Under the pieces are notes generated by a model, which was not told where the DNA came from, made no database searches, and was given only the letters and a program-made list of their open reading frames with translations. From assembly GCA_963921825.1 (NCBI GenBank), contig OY997588.1, forward strand, positions 121,033,329-121,097,328: DNA of 64,000 bases, read 5' to 3'. The stretch's first letter is position 1. Each line of letters opens with the position of its first letter. The stretch comes from Erodium maritimum (Eukaryota > Streptophyta > Magnoliopsida > Geraniales > Geraniaceae). A program made the position numbers and the translations under genes. This document shows positions 45,501 through 57,257 of this stretch, in pieces.

Positions 45501-48500
45501 TTCTGTTCTTCTTTATTTTGACGATTTGTGAAGAAAAATTGAGGTCCAAGTTTTTCCCATGAAACCCTTTCCTCTATTTTCTAATTTTTATGTACTCTAG
45601 TTTCTGTTTAGTATTCGAGTTTACAAATGATTTTGAATATGTGATGCAATAATAAATTGCGAATCATATAGTTTATTTTGTTTTAGATTTTTTTTTCTTG
45701 TTTTTACTATCATCTCGTTTTCACTTCTACATACATCTCTTTAATTGTTTTGTTTATATTTTTATGTATATATTGTATGTACTTTGATATTTGACTTTAA
45801 GGCTAGGGAAAACTACAAATGAATATCCTTAAGTTGGCACATTAAACCGATGCTTATCCTAAAGTTCAAAAATTAATGATGCATATCCTGAAGTTACAGC
45901 TCGTAACCAGAAACCCCTTCCGTCACATGCTCCAGATCTTCTCCTAAAATCCCAACTGCCCAATTTTCGATGTTTGGTGGTTTTGCAATTTCTACTCAAC
46001 AATCACTCAGTTTTCATAATATTTTCATGCGATGCTAGGGTTCAACAAGAAATTGGGGGAATCATTTACAATCTGTTTATCTATTGTTTGAATTTTGAAT
46101 TTTTTTTGGACAACATCTTAGGATGAAGATGGTAAATCCGTTGTTTCAATTCTATATCCAAATGAGATTTGACTGCGTTCATCTGTTCTTCATTAAGAAA
46201 TTTTTGGATTAAGTATAATATACAAATGAGTAAGTGAAATCAATAAAAATAATTTAAAAAATAATTGTTTAATATATATTTTAAATTAAAATCATATTTT
46301 AAATCAATCTGATTTTTTAAATTAAGAAATTCAATAAAAAGTAATATTAAAATTTTATAAAAGGAATTAAAAAAAATGAATACTTATAAAATAATTAATT
46401 ATATTATTAAGACTTAATTAAAGTATTAATGAACTATATGTAAATTAATAAGAAGGGATAAAGTAATCTTTTAATTCATATAGATAAATTAATTGAAATT
46501 TAAAAAGACAAAATAGTCATTTAAATATTTTATTTTGCTGCTAGTTTTTGTTAATATAATATAGTGACCGATACTTTATATATTATATATGTGATTTTAA
46601 AACGTTTGATAATATAGTGTTCGTGACCGATACTTACAAATAAGTTTTAATATTTAACCTAAATTTAATATACAATTCTTAAGTGCTTCCATGAATCCTC
46701 CTGCCTGTTACTAACTTCAAAACAATATTATTAACTAAAGCATTCAGGTGATCGCAAAACTGCTTTCACCATACAAGCCAAAACTAGAGTAATAATGGAA
46801 AACAATGACTAAAAAGTAAATGTTGCTCTGGATATAAGGGTGTTCGGGGAGGGGGACTGCGGTAGCATCCAAAGACACCGATACAACATACGCTAACCAA
46901 AAGACACTGATCGAGCATATCAAGTGGAAAGTTTGTAGTGGTTGACCGATATCTCCCCCGGAGGGTCAGCGTGCGTCATCCTCCCTTGACTGATACTTGT
47001 AGGGCTTCTGAACGCGGGAGTGCTGACCCCGAACGGGTCTCCAGAGTCTCATTCTTGGAGGCAGGGGTGCTTGTGGCCCCCCGCCGCTACTTTACCTGAC
47101 GCCCCATCGAATGTTGTCAACCCCTCCGATTCCCCAGACGGGTCAGCCCATGGATGCCCGACCCGCACCTGGTTCGGATTACCCGACCCATACTTGGCCA
47201 GCCATAACCCAATGTCCCCTGACCCGGAGCGAGCCCTACCCGAGCCCGGTTTACCTGGTCCAGCTCAGTGATCACGTCGCCCAAGAAAAAACCCAACATG
47301 GGGAGCCCATGTCGAGTCAGCCTGCCAGGCCTGGTGAGCGGCCGCGCGCAGTCCTAGGCCCAGACCCACGTCCGCGCGATCCCGGCCCAGGGCCGCGTCT
47401 GAAACCCTAGCGGGTCCGCGCGCCATCACCGTCCCTTTGCTTCGCCGCCACACCGTCGCCTCCGGTGGCTCCTCTGTCACCGGGGCACTGTCCTATGAGA
47501 ACACGAACGGCAGGAGGACGTCGCCCTTTCTTATCGTCTCCTCCGTACCGTCAAGCTCTTCCTTTGGGGTCGTGTTCCAGCGGAACACCAACCCAACCTC
47601 CACCGGCTTCTCCAGATGACTCTTGCGCCCCAAACTCGCTTGCTTCACAATCGGTGTCCTCTGTGCCGAGAATGCCATAGGATGATCTCTCCCGCTACGC
47701 GTCGTCAGACATGCCATCGACGTGAGTGACCTTCCATCCATGGAGTCAGATTGCAGCGGACGCCCGTCGTCCTCCCCCAATTCCGTCCCCATCGTCTCAA
47801 GTTCCGTGCTGCTTGGCTCCCGAAGAAACTCGACAACGAAACTTACTTGTCCCCCATCCATATCTCATGTTGACACCATTGTTGCGATGTAGGAGACGGA
47901 GGAATCGCAAAACCCTAAGCTCCACCCTCCAAGGTTTACGCGAGAGAGAGGAAACCAAATTACTTCAAAACACATTATAGATCAAACGTTTGCAATTATA
48001 ATATAAAATTAACATTAAAAATATGACTGAAACCCAATCTGAAGCCTAATGGACTGGTGCGAGCAATTAAAAACTATCACCGACGATGATTTTAACCGAT
48101 AGGTATTCGGCACTTCCGCATTTTTTTTATACCGACTCTAGTGATATAATCTGGATCGCCGGAGGTGTCGGTTCCGGCGGTGGGTAAGGCCGTCGGTGCC
48201 GGTTAACCAGTTGACATGTAGTTCATGTTCTAAACAAGAAATAAATAAGAGGCAGTTTTATTTTCTAAATACATAGTGAATTGACATATTTTTAACTCTA
48301 GACTTTTTGATTATTTTATTTTATTTTTAAATATAGTGAATTCACTGAAAAAGAAAATTTGAAGTTCAGAATTATTTACCATGTCATTTCCAAGTTTGAT
48401 TGTTTGAGACTAAAATCTATCTGATGTAATTAGGGGATGATCAAAGAAGGTGATATGGATTCCTTTAATATTCCAACTTATCATCCATCAAAGAGAGAAG

Positions 48501-48796
48501 TGAAAGAGATAGTAGAAAGAGAAGGTTCGTTCAATATTACTGAGATAGATAGTTTTGAAACCAATTGGGATGGCAGCTATGATGAAAAGGAAGAGAATTA
48601 TGCGTTGGATGAGCATAAAATCGGACATGGTCTCGCAAATACTTTAAGGGCCGTCACTGAATCTCTGCTAACATCTCATTTTGGAGGGTGTGTTATTATA
48701 GATTTATTTTCCAAGTATGCCAAACACGCCGCTAATCATTTCCACATGGAAAAAAACAAATGCTTCAATATTGTTGTTTCCATGACAAAAAAGTAG
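42595..48796 (+). CDS. SABATH-family carboxyl methyltransferase
   Basis: SABATH enzymes move a methyl group from S-adenosylmethionine to the carboxyl of salicylate, benzoate, jasmonate, nicotinate or similar acids, in the cytosol. Four exons, all phase 0, give about 361 residues, normal for the family: 42595-42672, 42860-43252, 43366-43617 and 48434-48796. Visible motifs are NSYANNSILQ (Gln26, carboxylate contact), DMGCSSGPNT (residues 55-64, SAM loop), FLNDLATNDFN (Asp95), GTPGSFYGRLFP (Ser132, Phe133), SSYSVHWLSQ (His153, Trp154) and TSPPNVCQAYLEQFQ. The C-terminus is KKCFNIV-like, ending SMTKK. His before Trp, where the Clarkia salicylate enzyme has Met, is common in benzoate/jasmonate-type members, so the substrate cannot be fixed. 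The exon 2 acceptor is unusual (TAGAG|GAC). The N-terminal helix is about five residues shorter than usual. Confidence 0.88.
43618..44708 (+). other. Start of the large SABATH intron 3
   Basis: An AT-rich intron sequence begins at the donor GAG|GTAAGG (43618). No coding signal is seen. Confidence 0.6.
44709..48215. mobile_element. Inserted material in SABATH intron 3, unclassified
   Basis: The two edges share inverted, diverged GGCACCGAC/CCGGTTAAC-type phrases. The left edge is TAGGGTGAGCAACATTAACG with CAGTCGGCACCGACCG; the right edge is CCGTCGGTGCCGGTTAACC. This resembles a hAT-like element whose right terminus is altered, but no 8-bp duplication is found. Inside are AT-rich stretches (45150-46830), a MULE-like TIR phrase near 45806 and a GC-rich block (47000-47960) unlike the surroundings. 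One or several insertions are possible. Confidence 0.35.
47493..47861 (-). CDS. Unrecognised open frame in a GC-rich intron insert
   Basis: A minus-strand frame of 122 residues starts MDGGQVSF and includes KSHLEKPVEVGLVFRWNT. It is preceded on that strand by a CT-rich leader (CTCTCTCTCGCG) with a short upstream ATG. GTAAGT occurs within the first codons, so the start may really be a splice donor. I see no known domain. It could be a captured gene fragment or chance. Confidence 0.2.
   Translation of the reverse strand: MDGGQVSFVVEFLREPSSTELETMGTELGEDDGRPLQSDSMDGRSLTSMACLTTRSGRDHPMAFSAQRTPIVKQASLGRKSHLEKPVEVGLVFRWNTTPKEELDGTEETIRKGDVLLPFVFS
48216..48433. other. End of SABATH intron 3
   Basis: AT-rich intron sequence leads to the acceptor TAATTAG|GGG at 48433. 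Confidence 0.7.
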
Positions 48797-48829
48797 GTAT
48801 TATGTTATGGTTGTAAGATGATGTGAGGG

Positions 48830-49215
48830 ATCAAATGACCTTGAAGATGATGGTGGGTTGAGTAGACGATTCAGGTGATCCAAGTGCTGGGAGTGTTTTG
48901 CAATTCTGAATTACAAGTATATCAATGTTCTTCTTGGGATGTTTCATGGGATTGCAGCTGGGAAAAAAGGACCTTACATCAGTCATCTTCAATTTGTTGG
49001 TGACACCTTATTGTGTATCAAAACTGGCAGCAGTGATCTTATTAATCTCAAACACTTTCTTTTTGCTTTCCAAAGTGCTACTGGCTGTTAATTAATTTTG
49101 CTAAACCTGGAGAGGGATTCTGATTCAGAACTTTTGGTGGTTCACAATACCATCAATCTTTGTTCTCCATAAATTCTCCCTCTCTCTTGGATTGTGTCAG
49201 GATTATGAGGAGTTG
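48830..49215 (+). pseudogene. LINE reverse transcriptase fragment
   Basis: A broken plus-strand frame gives a LINE-type RT stretch: SHLQFVGDTLLCIKTGSSD then LINLKHFLFAFQSATGC. The family's catalytic ADD is changed to VGD, and a stop follows. It starts just 35 bp after the SABATH stop codon and ends where an inverted LTR-B begins. Confidence 0.65.
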
Positions 49216-49681
49216 TCACGAGGGTCTATTTTACTTTATCCTATATAAGTGGAAACTAACGAGACTTTAGTATTTCCTGACACTGCATAGCGAATCGACC
49301 CAATCGATTCTAACCTTTCCGTCGTCCCTGTCATTATCCTTTTATCACAGATATCTTGATTGAGATAAGGCATAGAGTCGTCATCCTTATTATTCTCAAT
49401 AAATATTCCTTGATATGTGAGATAACTGAATATACGATACCAGTATCGTGTGCATAGCCATGCTTTTCTTTCAGTCACTCTCGATCAAGCGGCCGTGAAC
49501 TGATATCTTTCCCGTACCGTAATATGATGGATAAATCCCTTAGCCGTTATTCGAGACACTCATGCAGTCCGTCCCCAAGCCAATCCTGGCCGTTATGTAA
49601 ACCCCGTCACAGGCAATGTTGGGCTCATGTCAAACTCAGTTGTTTACTGCATAGTAATCATAAAGACTCCTTGGTCTAAGG
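49216..49681 (-). mobile_element. LTR-B copy 2, left segment
   Basis: This inverted LTR-B matches the reverse of 50170-50510 inside the complete LTR-B (for example CTTGATCGAGAG in reverse). It is interrupted at 49681 by that complete LTR-B and continues at 51370. Its 5' portion to the left is missing. Confidence 0.8.
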
Positions 49682-51369
49682 TGTTAGTCTTAGTGCCTGT
49701 AGTTCAATCCTAAATGTCCAAATGTATACATCATCGTTAGCAATAAAATTAAAGCGGCTTTATATTACTTATGTGTTGGAGTAATATATCGATGTGTGCT
49801 CTGATCTATGCCCACCATGCGAATAGAACCATAGATCGAGATAGATCACACTCGATGGGTCCCTAGTCAACAAAGCTTCACTAGAAGCGACTAGTATGAA
49901 AGATGGCTCTTTATGGCTTACGTTCTGTTAGTCATTGGAATGGGATTCCGGAGTCTGATCATAGATATCATGTGGGACATGATATTGGACGACCCGCCCT
50001 GAATATGTGCCATAGATTAAGTCATGAACATATTCAGTGTTGTAGCTTGTTATGTATCCTTAGACCAAGGAGTCTTTGTGATCGCTATGTAGTCAACAAC
50101 TGAGTTTGACCTGAGCCTAACGTTGTCCGTAACAGGGCTTCCATAACGGCCAGGATTGGCTTGGGGACGGGCTACATGAGTGACACGAAAGACGGCTAAG
50201 GGATTTATCCCTCGTACTAAGGTATGGGAAAGATATCGGTTCTCGGCCGCTTGATCGAGAGTGACTGGAAGAATAGCATGGCCACGCACATGATACTGGG
50301 TATCATATCTTCAGTCATCTCACATATCAAGGAACGATGATTGAGAATAATAAGGATGAAGGCTCTATGCCTTATCTCAATCAGGATATCGGAGATAAAA
50401 GGATAATGACAGGGACGACGGAAAGGTTAGAATCGACAGGGTCGATTCGTTATGTAGTGTCAGGCAATACTAAAGTCTCGTTAGTTGCCACTTAAATAGG
50501 ATCAAGTAAAATGGGATTTTACGTTGATCTATTGACATGCATAAACCTAAGGGTCACACCGGAGGATGAAACTCATTGACACATTTATGGAGAATGGCCA
50601 AAAGGGAGTTGTCTCGGGACATGACCAAAACTGGGTTTTGGGTCATGTGCCCGTAAGTGAATAGGACTTTACGGATCGAGATAAGGCTTGGAGTCTTGGG
50701 ATTGATCGCGTCGGATAATGTTGGACATTTCCGGTATGGAAGGCAGGGAGGCGATGAGCGAATCACGGGACCTCGTTGGAAATGGCCACGGGCCATGTTC
50801 CAAGAGGCCCATGAAAGGCCCATGCAACCAAGGCCCATGGAACTAATTAATCAAGTCTTGATTAATTAGTACTAAGTAAGCAAGACAAGGATTAAGGTGT
50901 TGGTGATTCACCACCTAACCCAATCTTGTCTTGCGATACTTTGTCCTATTTACACCTTACTTGACACCATACTTGTCCCATGCCTTTAGTTGGACAAGTA
51001 TGAGTTTTGTTATGTTTAAGTCATCTTTTTTCAACATAACAAAGACAAGACAAGAATAGGAAACACATTTTCTCTCCCTCTTCCATGGCCATTTCGGGTT
51101 TGGCTAGTTTCCTCCTCCATTTTTGTGTTCTTGAGTCCTCAAAGAGAAGAACTACATGGCTTTGATTCCCATGTGGATATGTAGGCGTCTTGGAGACTCA
51201 AGCCAATCATTCGTTAACCGGTGTTCTTGTTTTGGTAAGAGATAGTGCTGAATTTTTCTCTTGTGAATCCATTCTTTGTTAGTTGTTTCATGGTTTTAAT
51301 CGTCTCTTGGTTTTTATTGATTTTCCGCTGCGTGTTGGTTCATCTCCAACCCTACCTCGAGACCCAACA
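49682..51369 (+). mobile_element. LTR-B solo LTR with TAAGG duplication
   Basis: The 1688-bp unit starts TGTTAGTCTTAGTGCC and ends CTCGAGACCCAACA. It is flanked by TAAGG at 49677-49681 and 51370-51374. It lies inside another LTR-B in the opposite orientation, and the outer copy reads continuously across the insertion. No internal domain is present. Retrotransposon lineage is unknown. Confidence 0.92.
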
Positions 51370-51750
51370 TAAGGATACATGACAAGCTACGACAATGAAT
51401 ATGTTCATGACTTGATCTATGGCACATATTCATATCGGGTCGTCCAATATCATGTCCCACATGATATCTATGATCAGACTCCAGAATCTCATTCCAATGA
51501 CTAACGTAACGTAAGCCAAGAAGAGTCATCTTTTATACTAGTCGCTTGTAGTGAAGCTTTGTTGACTAGGGACCCATCGAGTGTGATCTATCTCGATCTA
51601 TAGTTCTATCAGCATTGTGGGCATAGATCAAAACACACATCGATATATTACTCCAACACATAAGTAATGTAAAGCTGCTTTAATTTTATTGCTAATGATG
51701 ATACATACATTTGGACATTTATGATTGAACTACGGGCACTAAGACTAACA
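51370..51750 (-). mobile_element. LTR-B copy 2, right segment
   Basis: This is the continuation of the inverted LTR-B after the nested insertion, ending GGGCACTAAGACTAACA at 51750. It restores the order seen in the fragment at 28116-28596. Confidence 0.85.
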
Positions 51751-52968
51751 TTTTGTGGATAAGGGAGTGACAAGCTCTTTTGAGACTGACTCATTAGATG
51801 GTTTTGGGAGGAATCAAATTGGTTTGGCGAGGGGATTTGGAGTAATAAAATAGACGAAGGGTCAGAGTATGCTTACAGCCTCGGTGGAGTGCTAAAGTAT
51901 GTAGACGACTTTGGTAAATAAGGAAGTGTGCCAACCACCTGGATCAAGATTCTGGAGTACTATCCTGAGCTGAGTAGGGATAGTTTTGAAGTTGGGGACT
52001 CAGAGGAAACATATTCTGGATCGTGTAAAGTTTTTGGGTCGATTAGAGGTAAGGAAATGAAGAAAGTAAATAGAAAGAGGTTGGGAAAGGGCAAAGAACT
52101 AAGCGATTCATCCGTAAGGGACAAAAGATTAGCTAAAGACTTGTTTGGTCCCGACCCAAGACCTAGTACACAGAGACAAGCATCTGATGTGTGGGCTCAC
52201 TGCAATGCAAGGGGGTTTAGAACAAAGTTGGGAAAACGAACTCAAAAAGCACCTGCAGATGTTAGACGCGGAACTGAATACTAAGAGTAGGGAAGAAGAA
52301 GAAACTGATACAGAGGATGATGGCTCCAATCAGGAGTGTACATCCAATTCTTCGTCATTCTCTGCTCGGACTAGGTGTGCTGATTCTGGTGTCCCCTTAG
52401 CTGGGAGCCTAGTGGTGTTGGCCAGAGGCGAGTTATCGGATTTGTACACCTTCGTTCATGCCAAAGGGTTTTTCTCTGTTTGGTCTTGGATGTGCGGATC
52501 CTAGTCGCCCCTTGGGTGGGAGTCTCTTGGTGTTGGCCAGATGCGAGTTGACGGAGTTACACACTGCGGACCGAGTAAGGGATATGGGGCGGTTCATGTG
52601 GTGTTGGCCAACCGACCTCGTACCCTAGCATTTGTTTAGAGGTAGCAGCATGTCGATGAGGAGGTTCTAGTGCATTGCGTTTGGTGGAGCGTGGATGCCG
52701 GCGTAGGGTGGGTTCTGGCTTGTGGCGGTTCACGCCTGTTGGTAGTTGGTTTGTAGTAAGGTCGATGGTTGTCTCCACTCAGGTCAGGATTTTTTGTTCA
52801 TGCTCTAGACGTTTAGTCTTATAGGTTATGTTTTTTGTCTGGTCTTCTAGATTGGGTTTAGTTTTTCGTTGTACTTTAAACATGTTGATTTGACAGGTTC
52901 CTTGCTCTGTTATCCAACTTGGACAATGGAGAGTTTATAAAACTTCGCCGATCAAAAAAAATTATTGA
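51751..52968 (+). mobile_element. LINE-like 3' region with poly(A)
   Basis: The stretch has broken Lys/Arg/Glu-rich frames (51928-52284, 52145-52504). It ends with a LINE-like tail (ATGTTGATTTGACAGG, CTTCGCCGATCAAAAAAAA). It may be the downstream part of the LINE fragment at 48830-49215, split by the LTR-B pair, but no endonuclease or RT is seen here. Confidence 0.45.
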
Positions 52969-53028
52969 CCATCAGGTGAAATGAAAAATTCATGTATATA
53001 ATAGATGGACTTTTCCTTTCTTAGACCA

Positions 53029-54412
53029 GAGGTGAAATCGGCTACAAACCACTCTTAACCTAAAAACCAGAGAACCAATCCTAGCCAAACACACCTAAGA
53101 TCCAACATTCACCATGATGCTACATCATCACCCCAATTTCACCCAAACTCACGCCACTTTCATCCTTTCTCACACAAGCAAGGACATAATTGTAAAAGAA
53201 TGATGTCATGTGGACAAGTTTCCATTTTTTCTTCACCAATTCACTAATTTAATATTTCCCGATTCGTTTGAACTCTGATTAGCTTCAAACTTGCGCCAAT
53301 ATTTTTATTTTTTCAAGGGATTTAAATCAAGATCAATCATGAATATGTTTTGAAGAACGAAAATAAAAAGGTATATCGGGGTGATAAAAATAATGTTGAG
53401 TGTTGATAAATCTTCACTAATAAATATTTTATATCGGAGGTATCAAATTGGTGCTAAATGTTGATAAAAACATGTACTGAGGTGATAAAAATCATATTCA
53501 ATATTGATAATAAGTGTGATAAACTAGAGTTTAGCGTTGATAAAAACACATGTGATGAGGGTGATAAAAACATATGTAATTTAATGGTAAACATAGTGTT
53601 TAATGTTGATAAAACTAATGTTCATAAAAACATGTGATGAGGTGATAAAAATCATGTTCGGTTTTGGAAAGTGAGGTGATAAAACTAGTGTTCAGTGTTG
53701 ATAAAACCAGTGTAAATTGTTGATAAAACCAATGTAAAGTGTTGATAAAAATTACTCAGATATAATTTTTTTTAAATCAGCCCCGAAATAATTCTTTTTT
53801 TCGTGCTTCAAAAAAAACATGTGATGGGGTGATAAAACACACATAATTTAATGTTAAACCTAGTGTTTGGTGTTGATAAAACTAGTGTTCATAAAAAGCA
53901 CGTGATGATGTGATAAAATCATGATCATTTTTGGAAAATGAGGTGATAAACCCAGTGTAAAGTGTTGATAAAACCAGTGTAAAAGTGTTGATAAAAGCAG
54001 AGCAAAGTGTTGATAAAACTTACCCATGTATAATTTTTTTTTGAAACCAGCCCCCAAAAAAAGATCGTGCTTCAAAATATATTCATGAGTGATCTTGATA
54101 GAAAGCTCTTGAAAAAACAAAACTAATGGCGCAAGTTTGAAGCCAATCGGAGTTCAAACAAAGCGGAAAAAATTAAATTAGTGAATTGGTAAAAAAAGTA
54201 ATATGATAGTTTTACTAAAAAGCCCTTAAGATTCATGAACTTAGATTGGTTCTCTAATTGATGAGTAATATGATAGTTTTATTAAAAAAATGCTGTTTTT
54301 TTTTTGCAGTCAACAACTCAATTGTATCTCATCCCTCCATTCTTAAAATAGATGACTCAGATTGGTTCTCTAATTTTTAGGTTAAGACATGATTTGTATT
54401 TGATTTCTCCTC
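53029..54412 (-). mobile_element. Foldback MULE-like element, copy 2
   Basis: The element is 1384 bp with a perfect 10-bp duplication TCTTAGACCA (53019-53028 and 54413-54422). Ends are GAGGTGAAATC and, inverted, GAGGAGAAATC. The order of internal motifs is that of copy 1 in reverse: AGAACCAATCCTAGCC with CACCTAAGATCCAAC, then long arms, then a TTGATAAAACCAGTGTAAAG minisatellite. There is no coding sequence. Confidence 0.85.
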
Positions 54413-54422
54413 TCTTAGACCA

Positions 54423-54710
54423 TAATATTTTTCAATGTGGAGTTGATAAAGAAGCGACAAACATTATGTGAAGTAATGTGAATTGTGGAATTGGAAGAGA
54501 GAAATATTGAGTTCGGAATTATTTTGTCAAAAAATTGGTGTTATTTATATAAGGGGGATAATTTTTGGTATTGAAGCTAGTCATTACTCTCCAACAATTT
54601 TTTTCAACGGAAATGACGAGTGGTGTAATGCGGTCGAAGGAGGACGAGGAAATCAATGATGTGAAATCGATCTTTTAAGTGAAGGGATGAGCATCCTAAC
54701 TGCCTCTGAT
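54423..54710. other. Unassigned sequence
   Basis: No gene or repeat recognised between the foldback element and the next retroposon. Confidence 0.4.
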
Positions 54711-54719
54711 TTCAATGTA

Positions 54720-55818
54720 TTTTTTTATCAATAAAAATAATGGTTTTATTCAACTCAATAAGGTAATTCAAGAGAATTACAGTCTACGGTGGAAGAGGAA
54801 AAAGAGACAACTCAAAAGGCTAAAGAAGAATATAGCAAAGCCTAAACACATAAGCCCACTGTAAAAGAGAAAAACAACAGGATCTTGAGAAACCTAAAAG
54901 ACGACATGTGAAACACAGTTGGCAGAAAACCTCGAGACCCACACCGCATGCCAAGGGTTGCGCACACCGAAAGCAGGCTTCGGGAACGCTAATGGTTTCC
55001 ACTGTCAAGCAAGAGCTAGAAATATTGGGCCGCCATCGGAAGGACAAGAAAGCCGAATGACGACATGATAGACGAATCCCCGTCCATCACCACCGATATA
55101 GGATGGGGAGAGAAAGGGACTTCCTATACCAAGCACAACAACAACGAGCACAAAAAATGACGATGGAAACACGGATTGTTGTCAAAGAGAATGACCAGCA
55201 GAGACGGTACAAGACGAGGGGCCCTGTAAAAAAGGAAACAAGCTGCGGCGAAGCGAGAGGCCAGAAGAAGAGCACAAGGCAACGAGAGACCGAAGGAGAA
55301 GTCAGAGCTGGAACCACCAATGAGAAGAGTTGGACAGGAGCTTGAGAGGCTCACCACACGCCTACATACACAACCGAAGAACAGCCATGAACACCCTCGA
55401 GCCTGCGTCGAAGACAATCACAGAACCGCCTGCAGCCAACACGTAGATGAACAAGCGGTTAAACCCCAAAACCTCTCCGCAACACACAAGGAAGGATTGA
55501 AAAGTGGGAGCCGACGAACCCAGACAGAGAAGCAGGGTCAACGAGGGAGACCCAACTCGCTTCGGCGAGAGAGAAGCATTCCAAGAAGATTTGAAAGTTG
55601 AGACAAAGAAACTGAAGGAAGCTGCCGATAGAGATATTCGGTGAGCCGTAACAGAACAGGCCACAAGTAAAGAAAAAGAGGATGGAACTGAGTGCCATGA
55701 ACTAGAGGTTAGGGAGAGAGCACCAGCGGCGTCCACGAGAGCCGAGGAGGCCGCCGACGAGGGGCGGCACAAAAAAAGGATGAAGCGAGAGGGTTTTTTC
55801 CTAAAATTGTGCCCACTA
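54720..55818 (-). mobile_element. LINE-type retroposon with TTCAATGTA duplication
   Basis: About 1.1 kb on the minus strand, flanked by TTCAATGTA at 54711-54719 and 55819-55827. It ends in a LINE-like tail (GAGTTGAATAAAACC, then TTTATTGATAAAAAAA). The longest minus frame (55362-55856) is Ser/Leu-rich without a known domain. This is most likely an internally deleted or non-autonomous LINE. Confidence 0.7.
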
Positions 55819-56256
55819 TTCAATGTACTTAAATCACCCTGCACGGTGTGAATCATTCTCGTCGTAGATTTTTTAAGTTTCGAACTGAAAAGATCTATAT
55901 CTCATATATGTATTGTAGACAAGTATATAATTAATTTAAACTGATGAGTTTAATCTTGTTATTAAACCTAAGTTTTTTAGTTATTTAAGATAAGATACCC
56001 TAATGTTTCGTCCACGAACGATAAGGTACCTTTATGATTTTTTTGTCTGATAAGGTACCCTAATGATTCATCCACGAACGATTTGGTTTAATGCTGTTAA
56101 AAAACTAACAGAATTATGTAGAATGACTATTTTGCCCTTTGACATTTCAGTTGACTTTTGACTTAAGAGTGAAATGACCATTATACCCTCAGTTATTATT
56201 TTTTCTTAATTTATATTTTCTAATTAATTTTAATTTTCAAAATAAAATAAATAAAT

Positions 56257-57006
56257 GGAAAAATTTCATTTTACCACCCTGTCAAACATTTAACTTCAGT
56301 TTAATACCCTGACATAAATTTTTATCAGTTTCATACCCTAACCAAACTTTTAATTTACTTTCATACCCAGCCGAGTAAAATGTCCAAAATACCCCTAACT
56401 ATTACTCAAATTTTCATCTCATGCCATTGCCTCAGAATTTGAAAAGAAGTGAAATGACAATAATACCCTTCATTGTTTAGGGTGTTAAACTGAAAATTTC
56501 AATAATTTTAAAACAAAATCAGTTTTTTTTACAAATTCATTTTTTAGATTTAAAAATCAGATTTTAATTTTAAAAATACATAAAATCAATTTTTTGTATA
56601 TAAAAATATATTTTTTTATTAAAAACAGTTTTATTTTTTTAAAAAATTAATTTTATTTATATTAAAAAAAAAAAAAAACTGGACAGCGCGAACTCGTCTT
56701 CTCCGGCGTGGTCTCCGGCCACCCATCTTCCGCCGGCGTCATCCCCGGCCACCCCCACTTCGCCGGCGTCGTCCCCAGCGTCGTCTCTCCTCCCTCAAGC
56801 TTCTCCGGCGTCCTTAAACGTGGTTCAGATCTGATTTGGTTCAGATGAAAATTTGAGTAATAGTTAGGGGTATTTTGGACATTTTACCCGGCTGGGTATG
56901 AAAGTGAAATTAAAAGTTTGGTTAGGGTATGAAACTGATAAAAATTTATGCCAGGGTATTAAACTGAAGTTAAATGTTTGACAGGGTGGTAAAATGAAAT
57001 TTTCCC
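56257..57006. mobile_element. Nested 750-bp MULE-like element
   Basis: The inverted repeats are about 160 bp (GGAAAAATTTCATTTTACC on the left, GGGAAAATTTCATTTTACC inverted on the right), with a perfect 9-bp duplication TAAATAAAT (56248-56256 and 57007-57015). The centre (56690-56830) is a GC-rich segment repeating GGCGTCGTCCCCGGCCACC-like units. It is non-autonomous. Confidence 0.85.
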
Positions 57007-57257
57007 TAAATAAATTATATGTATTTTTTGAAGTTTTATTTTTAAAAAACTGAATTTGGTTTTTATTTTAAAAAATCAGTTTTTATTTTTTTTAAATCAG
57101 ATTTTTATATTTTAAAATCAGATTTTATATGTAATTAGTTTTATTTTTTTAATAATTAGTTTTTTTATATATATAAATAATTTTTTTTATTAAAAACAGT
57201 TTTATATATAAAAAATCATTTTTATTTTAAAAAAAAATTAATTTTATTAAAATAAAT

